A DNA stretch of 64,000 nucleotides, from positions 2,516,001 to 2,580,000 of the forward strand of contig NZ_CP076538.1 in the NCBI RefSeq assembly GCF_018885265.1, in the 5' to 3' direction. This stretch comes from Amycolatopsis aidingensis. GTDB taxonomy: Bacteria; Actinomycetota; Actinomycetes; Mycobacteriales; Pseudonocardiaceae. The notes below the pieces were generated by a model. That model ran no database searches, had not been told where the DNA came from, and was given only the letters and a program-made list of their open reading frames with translations. Made by a program: the position numbers and the translations under genes. Positions 25,162 to 33,358 of the stretch are shown piece by piece (within the stretch, counting starts at the first letter, position 1; each line of letters begins with the position of its first letter).

Positions 25162-25457
25162 CAGAGTGGTCCCTTGCCGGTGAGCTCGTCCGCCAATGTC
25201 TGGTCGTCGGACTCGTAACGAGCGGCGGCTACCCGCAGCTTGTCCGCGTAGCCCTCCATGTTGTCCGACCACGTTCTGGTGTCCTGCTTCCAGTGCTCAC
25301 CCAGCCGCCCGGCGCTGGTACCCGCTTGGGCTCCGGGCAGTGCCGCGGCCAGGTCGGCGACCGTCGTGAGCTCCAGTTCGCGTACCTGTTCCGCGGCGTC
25401 GGTGGCCGCCTTGGCGGCCGTTCTGAGCGACTGGGGTCGAACCTCGATGTTTGGCAT
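25161..25457 (-). CDS. WXG100/ESX-like small protein
   Basis: 98 residues, the usual size for the WXG100 superfamily. Predicted helix-turn-helix hairpin; HWKQDTRTWSDN sits near the turn where WXG normally occurs, so the motif is degenerate. No signal peptide. ATG chosen because AGAGGGG lies six bases upstream and the length then matches the family; an in-frame ATG seven codons earlier is possible. It is translationally coupled to the larger WXG-type protein and could be its heterodimer partner or secretion chaperone through an ESX system encoded elsewhere. Confidence 0.8.
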   Translation of the reverse strand: MPNIEVRPQSLRTAAKAATDAAEQVRELELTTVADLAAALPGAQAGTSAGRLGEHWKQDTRTWSDNMEGYADKLRVAAARYESDDQTLADELTGKGPL

Positions 25458-25557
25458 CTCTGGCCCCTCTGGTGTCATCCAGACCTGCCGTGCCGTTCGG
25501 ATCGAGGCTGACATACCGGCAACATCGTTTCATCGGGCTTACCGTTTCGTACCCCGT

Positions 25558-26517
25558 TCAGAGCAGGGCCTCGGCCTGGGTGCTGCGCTGGTACAGCACA
25601 TGCCGCCCGTCCCGGTTCCGGACTACCAGCCGGGCCCGGTGCAGGGCTCGCAGGTGGTACGACACGGTCGCCGGGGCCAGGTCGTGCCGGGTGGCCAGTT
25701 CCGATGTCGATCGCGCGCTGTCCAGGTCCGCCAGCAACTGCGCGCGAGTCGCGCCGAACACCTCCGCGAGCCGGCTGGGGCCGCGGCCCGTGCCGATGCT
25801 GGCAGCCGGGTAGTAGACGACCAGCTGGTCCGGATCGTCCACCTGCACCATGGCCTGCGGCCAGGTGAACAGGCTGGCCGCGACCACGACGTCGCGGTCG
25901 TGGACCTCCCGTTCCTCGGCGTAGGGCTTGTCCACGACCAGCGCGCTGCCGGTCCAGGTGAGCTGCGGATGCAGGGTGCCGAGCAGCCTGCCCACCCCGT
26001 GGGTGGCCATGGTCCGCGCCCGGCGCGCCAGGTCCCCGTCCAGCGCGTCCCGCAGGGTCGGCCAGTCCTCGGCGAGGGTCTCCTGCCAGAACCGGGCGAA
26101 CCCGGCGGCCGCCCTGCGCGGCAGCTGACCGGATTCGACCAGCGCACGCACCCGCGGCGGCACCGGCCGCCCCCAGTGTGCCTCCGCGTAGGTGAGTACC
26201 TGCAGCTCGACCTCGTCCTGGGCGGCGGCCTCGAGATCGGCCAGCTGCGCCTCCAGCAGGTCCTCCGGCGGCACCGCTCGTGGCTGCGGGGTGAGCAGGT
26301 CGGCGGTGTAGCCGGACCCACCCGGCGGCTGCAGGTCGGCCAGCAGCGCGACATCGGGATGCCCGAGCGCGCCGCGGGCCCGTGGCCCCGGATCACCGAA
26401 CACCGGATGGCGGCGGCCCTGCACGGTCAGCTCGAGCCAGACCAGCGCTTCGAGCATCGGCGAGACGGCGAGGCGGGTCCGCGCGATGGTCGCCGTATCG
26501 AACCGCAGCACGATCAC
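25558..26517 (-). CDS. ArsR-type winged-HTH regulator with DUF5937 N-terminal domain
   Basis: 319 residues. The N-terminal two thirds match DUF5937 from actinobacteria (opening LRFDTATIARTRLAVSPMLE). The C-terminal 90 residues form an ArsR-like winged helix: RLAEVFGATRAQLLADLDSA, then TRHDLAPATVSYHLRALHRA and a wing ending RDGRHVLYQRS. No metal-binding Cys cluster is seen. GTG start is within the conserved N-terminus. Its target is not evident; the divergent glycosyltransferase gene is one candidate. Confidence 0.88.
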   Translation of the reverse strand: MIVLRFDTATIARTRLAVSPMLEALVWLELTVQGRRHPVFGDPGPRARGALGHPDVALLADLQPPGGSGYTADLLTPQPRAVPPEDLLEAQLADLEAAAQDEVELQVLTYAEAHWGRPVPPRVRALVESGQLPRRAAAGFARFWQETLAEDWPTLRDALDGDLARRARTMATHGVGRLLGTLHPQLTWTGSALVVDKPYAEEREVHDRDVVVAASLFTWPQAMVQVDDPDQLVVYYPAASIGTGRGPSRLAEVFGATRAQLLADLDSARSTSELATRHDLAPATVSYHLRALHRARLVVRNRDGRHVLYQRSTQAEALL

Positions 26518-26601
26518 GGTGCGAGGCTAGTGGGGCTGCGCGCCGATTCGAGCTGGTTCGAAGACATTTACCCGGCCGGAGCAGTGCGCTTGGCTGTGCC
26601 G

Positions 26602-26639
26602 CGGTGGCGGGTTTCCGTGGGGGTGGAAGCCCGCCACCG
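26602..26639. repeat. Strong imperfect hairpin in divergent intergenic region
   Basis: Arms of 15 bp (from CGGTGGCGGG to GGAAGCCCGCCACCG) with one G-T wobble around an 8-nt loop. It lies 8 bp from the left end of the 75-bp dyad repeat and between the starts of two divergent genes, so it is not a conventional terminator. Function unknown. Confidence 0.55.
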
Positions 26640-26647
26640 AAGAGCCC

Positions 26648-26722
26648 TGAACGTGGCGTTGCGGACGTCAGACGTTGCGAACGGCACTATTGGGACGTCT
26701 GACGTCGCGAAAGCCACGTTCA
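26648..26722. repeat. 75-bp dispersed dyad repeat, copy 1
   Basis: Begins TGAACGTGGC and ends with its exact complement GCCACGTTCA; the inner flanks also pair partly (GACGTC on both sides). The centre is GAACGGCACTATTGGG. A second 75-bp copy with the same ends lies at 63,031. The two agree at 62 of 75 positions by my count. In both, GCCC precedes the left end. It sits in the divergent region before the GT39-like gene. Resembles a miniature dispersed palindromic element. Confidence 0.72.
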
Positions 26723-26782
26723 CCATCCCCTGGCGCGGGTGAGCACGCACGGTGGGAGCGGGCGGGCTACGGTGGGCGCGGA

Positions 26783-28318
26783 ATGCTGACGCGAGAGATC
26801 ACCGATCCGCCGTCCGAGCGCGCCGGTTCCCGGTTCGCGCTCGTCCCCGTGCTGGCCGTGGCCGGGGCTGCGATGGCGGTGCTGCTCGCGTTCGCGGGCC
26901 GCTATGGCTATCACGGCGACGAGCTCTACTTCATCTCCGCGGGCAAGCACCTGGACTGGGGATACGCCGACCAGCCGCCGCTGGTGCCGCTGCTGGCCAG
27001 GGCGATGGACCTGCTGTTCCCCGGCTCGGTGGTCGGCTTCCGGCTGCTGCCCATCCTGCTCACCGGGGCGGGCATCGTGGTGGCCGCGCTCACCGCGCGC
27101 GAGCTCGGCGGTGCCAGGCTGCCGCAGGTACTGACCGCGGGCGCCTACGCCTGCTCACCGTTCCTGCTCGCCGGGGCGGGACATATCGTGGCCACCCACA
27201 CCGTGGACGCCTTCCTCTGGACCGTCATCGTGTGGCTGCTGGTGCGCTGGGTGCGGTTGCGGGCCGATGGCAGGCCGGATGACCGCTGGCTGCTGGCCTC
27301 CTGCCTGGTCACCGCGCTGGCGTTGCAGACCAAGTTCCTGATCCCGGTCTTCTGGGTGTTCGTCGCGATCACCGCGCTCGTGTTCGGTCCGCGTGACCTG
27401 CTGCGCAGGCCACTGCTGTGGGCGGGCGCGGCGGTCGCGGTCGCCACCACCGTGCCCACGCTGGCCTGGCAGGCCGCGCACGGCTGGCCGCAGCTGGAGA
27501 TGAACGAGACGGTGGCGCAGGAGGTCGCCTTCGCGGGCGGCCGGTACACCTTCCTTTCCATGGCCCTGCACCAGGCCGGGGTCGTGGTCGGGGCGGTGCT
27601 GTTCGTCTTCGGCACCTGGTGGCTGCTGCGCTCGGACCGGCTGCGGCCGTACCGCTTCCTCGGCTGGACGGTGCTCGGGGTCACCGCGGTGTTCTGGATC
27701 AACGCCGGGCGGCCGTACTACATCGGCGGGCTGTTCGCGCTGTGTTTCGCGGCCGGAGCGGTGGAGATGTGCCGCAGGCTGCCCCGCCGGTGGCTGCGCT
27801 GGGGGCTGGTGCCCGTCTACGCGGTCTCCGCGGCGGTGGCGATCAGCGGGCTGCCGATCACCCCGCTGTCGGAGTACGCGGGCGAGCCGTACAGCCCGAT
27901 GCACATGGCGCTGGAGGAGTTCGGCTGGCCCCAGGTCGCCGCGGACGTGGCCGATGCCTACTGGGCGCTGCCGCCCGAGCAGCGCGCGAACGTCAGCATC
28001 GTGACCGACACCTACTGGCAGGCCGCGGCGGTGGAGAAGTTCGCCGCGGATCGCGGGCTGCCGCCGGTGCACAGCGGCAGCAGGGGAGCCTGGTACTTCG
28101 GCGTCCCGCCGGAGGAGGCCACCAGCACGCTGTTCGTCGGGGCGGACCGGCAGCGGCTGCTGCCCTACTTCGCCGGGGTCCGCCAGGTGGCGAGCCTGGA
28201 CAACGAGCATCGGATCAACAACAGCAGCCAGGGCGCTCCGGTGTGGCTGTGCACCGGACGAGTGGCGCCCTGGACCCAGCTGTGGCCCGAGTTCCGGCAT
28301 ATGACCTTCCGTTGGTGA
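26783..28318 (+). CDS. GT39/ArnT-like membrane glycosyltransferase
   Basis: 511 residues with about 11 hydrophobic helices and a C-terminal extracytoplasmic domain. YGYHGDELYFISAGKHLDWG after TM1 carries the Asp-Glu catalytic pair of the dolichyl/polyprenyl-phosphate-sugar glycosyltransferase superfamily, and YADQPPLVPLL follows as in related actinobacterial proteins. It would transfer a sugar from a polyprenyl-phosphate donor to an acceptor outside the membrane. The ATG before LTREITDPP is used; upstream sequence is intergenic repeat. It precedes the ABC operon by about 150 bp but has its own spacing and is probably separate. Confidence 0.88.
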   Translation: MLTREITDPPSERAGSRFALVPVLAVAGAAMAVLLAFAGRYGYHGDELYFISAGKHLDWGYADQPPLVPLLARAMDLLFPGSVVGFRLLPILLTGAGIVVAALTARELGGARLPQVLTAGAYACSPFLLAGAGHIVATHTVDAFLWTVIVWLLVRWVRLRADGRPDDRWLLASCLVTALALQTKFLIPVFWVFVAITALVFGPRDLLRRPLLWAGAAVAVATTVPTLAWQAAHGWPQLEMNETVAQEVAFAGGRYTFLSMALHQAGVVVGAVLFVFGTWWLLRSDRLRPYRFLGWTVLGVTAVFWINAGRPYYIGGLFALCFAAGAVEMCRRLPRRWLRWGLVPVYAVSAAVAISGLPITPLSEYAGEPYSPMHMALEEFGWPQVAADVADAYWALPPEQRANVSIVTDTYWQAAAVEKFAADRGLPPVHSGSRGAWYFGVPPEEATSTLFVGADRQRLLPYFAGVRQVASLDNEHRINNSSQGAPVWLCTGRVAPWTQLWPEFRHMTFRW

Positions 28319-28413
28319 CGGTTCGGCAACACTTCTGCTTGTCTTGAACCGAAGTTCTGCGCCTTGAGGTGCATAAACGCGCTGCGTAATCATCGCGTGC
28401 CTTCCGTATCACC

Positions 28414-28442
28414 TTGACGGGTGGTTGTGGTCACACTACTTT
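28414..28442 (+). promoter_or_regulatory. Sigma-70-type promoter candidate before the sugar ABC / ebo operon
   Basis: TTGACG and TACTTT separated by exactly 17 bp; five of six and three of six consensus matches. The -10 ends 29 bp before the GTG of the ATPase gene. A short dyad GAACCGAAGTTC at 28,346-28,357 upstream could be an operator half. The only convincing promoter pair found by eye for the long co-directional run that follows. Confidence 0.5.
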
Positions 28443-28471
28443 TGCATGGCACCGGACGAAGTGAGGGCAAG

Positions 28472-30028
28472 GTGAATGTAAGTCTGCACGCGCCGAGCGA
28501 TAATCAGGGTGTCGCAGAGTCCGATCGGCCGCTGCTGTGGATGCGGGGCATCGTGAAGTCCTTCCCCGGGGTGCGCGCGCTCGACGGGGTCGACCTCGAG
28601 GTGCGAGCCGGTGAGGTGCACTGCCTGCTGGGCCAGAACGGGGCAGGCAAGTCCACGCTGATCAAGACGTTGGCCGGTGCCCACCAGCCGGATGAGGGGG
28701 AGATCCGCTGGCGGGACGCCGCGGTCACGCTCAACTCGCCGGTGGCCGCACTGCGGCTGGGCATCGCGACCATGTACCAGGAGCTGGACCTGATCCCGAC
28801 GCTCTCGGTGCGCGAGAACGTGTTCCTCGGGCACGAGCGCTCCCGGTTCGGCTTCACCCGGCCCGGGGTGGCCAGGGCGGAGACGGCCGCACTGCTGGCC
28901 AGGCTGGGGCATCCGGAGATCTCCCCGGAGGCCGAGGTCGGGCGGCTGCCCGCGGCGGCACAGCAACTGGTCTCGATGGCAAGGGCGCTGGCCCACGACA
29001 CCCGGCTGATCGTGCTCGACGAGCCGACGGCCGCGCTGGCCGCCGACGAGGTGGACAACCTGTTCCGCATCGTCGGCGAGCTGACCGCGGACGGGGTCGC
29101 GGTGGTCTACATCTCGCACCGGATGGAGGAGATCCGCAGGATCGGCGACCGGGTCACCGTGATCAAGGACGGCCGGACCGTGGCGGCCAACCTGGACGCA
29201 CGGGAGGCCCCGGCCGGTGACCTGGTGGACCTGATGGCCGGGCGCAAGGTGGAGAACGTGTTCCGGCAGGAGGGCGAGGGCTCGGCCGGGTTCGGGGCGG
29301 AAGTGCTGCGGGTGTCCGGCCTGAGCCGGGCAGGCGAGTTCGAGGACGTCAGCTTCGCCGTGCGCGCCGGGCAGATCGTGGGGCTGGCCGGGCTGGTCGG
29401 CGCGGGCCGCAGCGAGGTGCTGGAGACGATCTTCGGCGCGCGCAGGCCGGATGCCGGTCAGGTCAGCATCGAGGGACGCACCCTGCGTCCTGGCAGCGTG
29501 TCCGCCGCGGTGAACGCGGGCGTCGGCCTCGCCCCGGAGGAACGCAAGAGCCAGGCGCTGCTGCTGGACATGTCGGTCACGCACAACGTCACCCTGGCCA
29601 GCCTGCCTGCCTACAGCAGCCTCGGGTTCAGCCATCGGTCCAAGGAGTCAAGGGACGCGGAGTCCACACTGGAGCGACTGGATCTCCGGCCAGCCGATCC
29701 GCGGCGGATCATCCGCACGCTGTCCGGCGGGAACCAGCAGAAGGCCGTGGTGGCCAGATGGCTGGTGCACGGCTGCCGGGTGCTGTTGCTGGACGAGCCG
29801 ACCAGGGGTGTGGACGTCGGCGCGCGCTCGGAGCTGTACCGGCTGATCCACGAGCTCGCCGCGAGCGGGGTCGCCATCGTGCTGGTTTCCAGCGAGATTC
29901 CCGAGGTGCTCGGGCTCGCAGACCAGGTCCTGGTGTTGCGGGACGGCCAGGTGGTCGCGGAAAAGCCGTCGAACGAACTGACCGAAAAGGACGTACTGGA
30001 TATGGTGATGGAGGGGAAGGCGGCATGA
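28472..30028 (+). CDS. Sugar ABC transporter ATP-binding protein (RbsA/MglA type)
   Basis: 518 residues with two ABC domains. The first has Walker A GQNGAGKSTL, Walker B LIVLDEPTAAL and a weak signature LPAAAQQ; the second has a degenerate Walker A (GLVGAGRSE), signature LSGGNQQKAVVARWL and Walker B LLLDEPTRGVD. This duplicated layout is specific to CUT2 importers of ribose, galactose, inositol and similar monosaccharides. GTG start chosen from GAGGG spacing; its stop overlaps the permease ATG as ATGA. Energises uptake of the sugar bound by the lipoprotein encoded two genes on. Confidence 0.95.
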   Translation: MNVSLHAPSDNQGVAESDRPLLWMRGIVKSFPGVRALDGVDLEVRAGEVHCLLGQNGAGKSTLIKTLAGAHQPDEGEIRWRDAAVTLNSPVAALRLGIATMYQELDLIPTLSVRENVFLGHERSRFGFTRPGVARAETAALLARLGHPEISPEAEVGRLPAAAQQLVSMARALAHDTRLIVLDEPTAALAADEVDNLFRIVGELTADGVAVVYISHRMEEIRRIGDRVTVIKDGRTVAANLDAREAPAGDLVDLMAGRKVENVFRQEGEGSAGFGAEVLRVSGLSRAGEFEDVSFAVRAGQIVGLAGLVGAGRSEVLETIFGARRPDAGQVSIEGRTLRPGSVSAAVNAGVGLAPEERKSQALLLDMSVTHNVTLASLPAYSSLGFSHRSKESRDAESTLERLDLRPADPRRIIRTLSGGNQQKAVVARWLVHGCRVLLLDEPTRGVDVGARSELYRLIHELAASGVAIVLVSSEIPEVLGLADQVLVLRDGQVVAEKPSNELTEKDVLDMVMEGKAA

Positions 30029-31080
30029 CGGACACTCTGGACCGGCCGCCGGTACGCCAGCAGGAGGAGACGCGGCGCCGCTCCTTCCCGCTGGACATCC
30101 GGCTGGTCGGACTGGCAGGCGTGCTGGTCCTGCTGTGCGTGATCGGGCACATCACCCAGCCGGAAACGTTCCTCACCGAGGCGAACCTCTCCACCGTGCT
30201 GCGGCTGGCCGCGTCCATCGGCGTGGTGAGCGTCGGGATGACCTTCGTGATCATCGCCGCGGGCATCGACCTCTCGGTCGGCTCCATCGTCGCCCTCTCC
30301 AGCGTCTGGATGACCACGATCGCCACCCAGTCCTTCGGCCCGGTGGTCATGGTGCTGTGCGCCCTGCTGGTCGGTCTCGGCTGCGGGCTGGTGAACGGGG
30401 TGCTCATCTCCTACGGGAAAGTCGTCCCGTTCATCACCACGCTGGCCATGATGGCCTCGGCCCGCGGGCTCGCCGAGCGGCTCAGCGGCAGGCAGACCCA
30501 GGTGGTGACCGAGACCGGGTTCAACGACTTCTTCCGGGGCTCCCTGTTCGGCATCCCGGTGCTGGTGATCATGCTGGCACTGGTGTTCGTGGTGGGCTGG
30601 ATCGTGCTCAACCGCACCACCTTCGGCAGGCGCACCTTCGCCATCGGGGGCAACGCGGAGGCCGCCCGGCTTTCCGGGATCAACGTCAAGCGGCACACCG
30701 CGCTCGTCTACGGCATCAGTGGGCTGTGCTGCGGCATCGCGGCGATCATGGTGGTCGCCCGCACCACCTCGGGCGCCTCGACCAGCGGCCAGCTCTACGA
30801 GCTCGACGCCATCGCGGCGGTGGTCATCGGCGGCTCCCTGCTCTCCGGCGGGCGCGGCAGCCTGGTCGGCACCCTCATCGGCGTCCTGATCTTCACTGTG
30901 CTGGGCAGCATCTTCACCCAGAACAACCTCGACACCGACATCCAGGCCATCGCCAAGGGCGCGATCATCGTCGGCGCCGTGCTGCTGCAGCACACCACCT
31001 CGGTTCGCCGCAAGGGAAAGGCGAAACAACCAAGTAGTACCGGGTCCCAACCCACAGCTGCCGACGGGAGCAAACCATGA
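30025..31080 (+). CDS. Sugar ABC transporter permease (RbsC type)
   Basis: 351 residues, about ten helices, BPD_transp_2 family. AAGIDLSVGSIVALSS is the hallmark of ribose-type CUT2 permeases and GRRTFAIGGNAEAARLSGI the loop that meets the ATPase. The last 25 residues are polar and rich in Lys, Ser and Thr. Start and stop overlap the neighbours by four bases on each side, so transport genes are translationally coupled. Confidence 0.95.
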   Translation: MTDTLDRPPVRQQEETRRRSFPLDIRLVGLAGVLVLLCVIGHITQPETFLTEANLSTVLRLAASIGVVSVGMTFVIIAAGIDLSVGSIVALSSVWMTTIATQSFGPVVMVLCALLVGLGCGLVNGVLISYGKVVPFITTLAMMASARGLAERLSGRQTQVVTETGFNDFFRGSLFGIPVLVIMLALVFVVGWIVLNRTTFGRRTFAIGGNAEAARLSGINVKRHTALVYGISGLCCGIAAIMVVARTTSGASTSGQLYELDAIAAVVIGGSLLSGGRGSLVGTLIGVLIFTVLGSIFTQNNLDTDIQAIAKGAIIVGAVLLQHTTSVRRKGKAKQPSSTGSQPTAADGSKP

Positions 31081-32129
31081 CAGACAAGGCAAGCCTGCTC
31101 GCACGACGCGGATTCCTCTTCGGCGCGGCCGGGCTCGGCGCAGGCGCGGTACTCACCGGCTGCACCTCGAACGAGCCGCAGCAGCAGGACGCCGCCGCGG
31201 CGAACCAGGGCAGCAACTCCGAGCCCGGCCAGCCGGTCACCATCGGGTTCTCCGCGCCCGCGGCCGACCACGGCTGGATGGCGGCCGTGACGATCAACGC
31301 CAAGGCACAGGCCGAGAACTACAGCGATGTGACGTTGAACGCCACCGAGGGCACCAACGACGTCAACCAGCAGGTCGCGCAGGTGGAGTCGCTGATCAAC
31401 GCCGGGGTGGACGTGCTGGTGATCCTTCCCTACGACGGCAAGGCGCTCACCGCGGTTGCGCAGCAGGCGATGGACGCGGACCTCCCGGTGATCAATGTGG
31501 ACCGGGTGTTCGACAGCCCACTGGCGTACCGCACCTGGATCGGCGGCGACAACTACCGGATGGGGGTGAACGCGGGGAACTACATCGCCGAGGAGCTGAA
31601 GCGGCAGAACATCGGTAACCCGGTGATCGGCGAGATTGCGGGCATCGACGCGCTGCCACTGACCCAGGAGCGCAGCAAGGGCTTCAGCGACGCGCTGCAA
31701 CGCCACGGGTTCAGCGTGGGACCGCGGGCGTCGGCCGACTTCAGCCCGGAGTCCGGTCAGCAGGAGACGGCCAACCTGTTGCAGGGCGCGCCCACGCTGC
31801 ACGCGCTCTGGAACCACGACGACGACCAGGGGATCGGCGTGGTAGCAGCGATCGACGCCGCGGGCAGGGACGACTTCTTCATGGTCGGCGGCGCGGGCTC
31901 GACGAACATGATGCGGCTGATCAAGGAGGACTCCGGCCCGGTCAAGGCGACCGTTCTCTACAGCCCCTCGATGGCCTCCTCGGCGATCGCGCTGGCCAGG
32001 CTGCTCGGCCAGAGTAAGGGGATCGGCGACCTTGCCGAGCACGAGATCCCGGCCGAGATCACCACCTACTCCGCGGTGGTCACCAAGGAGAACGTCGACT
32101 CCTATATGGATGTCGGCTTCGACTCCTGA
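31077..32129 (+). CDS. Sugar-binding lipoprotein of CUT2 ABC transporter, Tat signal
   Basis: 350 residues, periplasmic-binding-protein type I fold (Peripla_BP_4). The N-terminus has twin arginines (ARRGFLFGAAG) and a lipobox LTGC at about residue 34, so it is exported folded by Tat and lipidated. IGFSAPAADHGWMAAV, VLVILPYDGKAL and VINVDRVFDSP are ligand-cleft strands of the ribose/galactose/inositol subgroup. The sugar is not deducible. Its place in the same operon as an inositol-phosphate-synthase-like enzyme and TIM-barrel isomerases suggests a monosaccharide or cyclitol. Confidence 0.94.
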   Translation: MTDKASLLARRGFLFGAAGLGAGAVLTGCTSNEPQQQDAAAANQGSNSEPGQPVTIGFSAPAADHGWMAAVTINAKAQAENYSDVTLNATEGTNDVNQQVAQVESLINAGVDVLVILPYDGKALTAVAQQAMDADLPVINVDRVFDSPLAYRTWIGGDNYRMGVNAGNYIAEELKRQNIGNPVIGEIAGIDALPLTQERSKGFSDALQRHGFSVGPRASADFSPESGQQETANLLQGAPTLHALWNHDDDQGIGVVAAIDAAGRDDFFMVGGAGSTNMMRLIKEDSGPVKATVLYSPSMASSAIALARLLGQSKGIGDLAEHEIPAEITTYSAVVTKENVDSYMDVGFDS

Positions 32130-32172
32130 AGCAAGGAACAGGCACTGTCCCGAAATGACAAGGGGAAACTGA

Positions 32173-33321
32173 ATGAGTGAGCGGCCGGGGGACTCCATCG
32201 GCGTGGCCATGATCGGCCATGCGTTCATGGGAGCGGTGCACTCGCATGCCTGGCGCAGCGTGCACCGGTTCTTCGACGTCCCACTGACACCGCGGATGAG
32301 CGTGCTCTGCGGGCGTGACGAGCGCAGGACCAAGGAGTCCGCGCAGCGGTACGGATGGGAGTCGGTGGAGACCGACTGGCGGGCGCTGCTCGAGCGGGAG
32401 GACGTCGACCTTGTCGATATCTGCACGCCGGGATACACGCATGCCGAGATCGCGATCGCCGCACTGGACGCGGGCAAGCACGTGCTCTGCGAGAAACCAC
32501 TGGCCAACTCGGTGGCCGAGGCCGAGCTGATGGCGCAGGCCGCGCGGCGGGCCGGCGAGCGCGGGGTGCGTTCGATGGTGGCCTTCAACTACCGGAGGGT
32601 GCCCGCGCTCGCGCTGGCAAGGCGGATGGTGGCCGAGGGAAGGCTCGGGCAGTTGCGGCATGTGCGCGCGGTGTACCTGCAGGACTGGCTCTCCGACGAG
32701 AACGCGCCGATGAGCTGGCGGCTGCGCAGGGAGCAGGCCGGGTCCGGCGCGCTCGGCGATATCGGCGCGCACATCGTGGATGCCACCCAGTTCGTCACCG
32801 GCGACGTCCTCACCGGCGTGACCGGCCGGACCGAGACCTTTGTCGGGCAGCGGCCGCTGCCCGACGGCGAGGGCACCGACGAGGTCACGGTGGACGACTG
32901 CGCGGTGTTCCTCGGCCGGTTCGCCGGTGGCGCGCTGGCGACCTTCGAGGCGACCCGGTACGCGCTGGGCAGGAAGAACGCCATGCGGATCGAGCTGAAC
33001 GGATCCCGCGGCAGTCTCAGTTTCGATTTCGAGTCGATGAACGAGCTGTGGTTCTACGACGGGGAGGGACCCACGGACGCGGCGGGGTTCCGGCGCATTC
33101 TGGTCACCGAGGCCGACCATCCGTACCTCGGTGCCTGGTGGCCGCCGGGGCACCTGCTCGGTTACGAACACACCTTCACCCATGAGATCGCGGACCTGCT
33201 TTCCGCGATCGGTACCGGAAAGGAGCCGCAACCGAGCTTCGCCGAAGGCCTGCGCGTGCAACGCGTACTGGACGCGGTGGAGCGCAGCTCGGCCGACGAG
33301 TCACGGTGGTCGGCCATCTAA
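32173..33321 (+). CDS. Gfo/Idh/MocA family oxidoreductase
   Basis: 382 residues. N-terminal Rossmann fold begins VAMIGHAFMGAVHSHAWR, a GxAxxG variant of the usual GxGxxG; CEKPLANSVAEAELM holds the conserved EKP lysine. The C-terminal beta-sheet domain includes GALGDIGAHIVDATQFVTG with the conserved Asp and His. Such enzymes oxidise or reduce sugar hydroxyls with NAD(P), often at C3. No signal peptide: cytoplasmic. ATG preceded by AAGGGGAAACTGA. It lies between importer and secreted hydrolase genes and should act on the imported sugar or its 3-keto form. Confidence 0.93.
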   Translation: MSERPGDSIGVAMIGHAFMGAVHSHAWRSVHRFFDVPLTPRMSVLCGRDERRTKESAQRYGWESVETDWRALLEREDVDLVDICTPGYTHAEIAIAALDAGKHVLCEKPLANSVAEAELMAQAARRAGERGVRSMVAFNYRRVPALALARRMVAEGRLGQLRHVRAVYLQDWLSDENAPMSWRLRREQAGSGALGDIGAHIVDATQFVTGDVLTGVTGRTETFVGQRPLPDGEGTDEVTVDDCAVFLGRFAGGALATFEATRYALGRKNAMRIELNGSRGSLSFDFESMNELWFYDGEGPTDAAGFRRILVTEADHPYLGAWWPPGHLLGYEHTFTHEIADLLSAIGTGKEPQPSFAEGLRVQRVLDAVERSSADESRWSAI

Positions 33322-33358
33322 CACAGTGCTGTACGGCTAGCGAGGGAGAAAGGTACCA

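Noticed and set aside
26568..26750. Short frame containing NVAFATSDVPIVPFATSDV
   Set aside because: It is a reading of the 75-bp dyad repeat, not a protein; no start signals and no conservation beyond the repeat.
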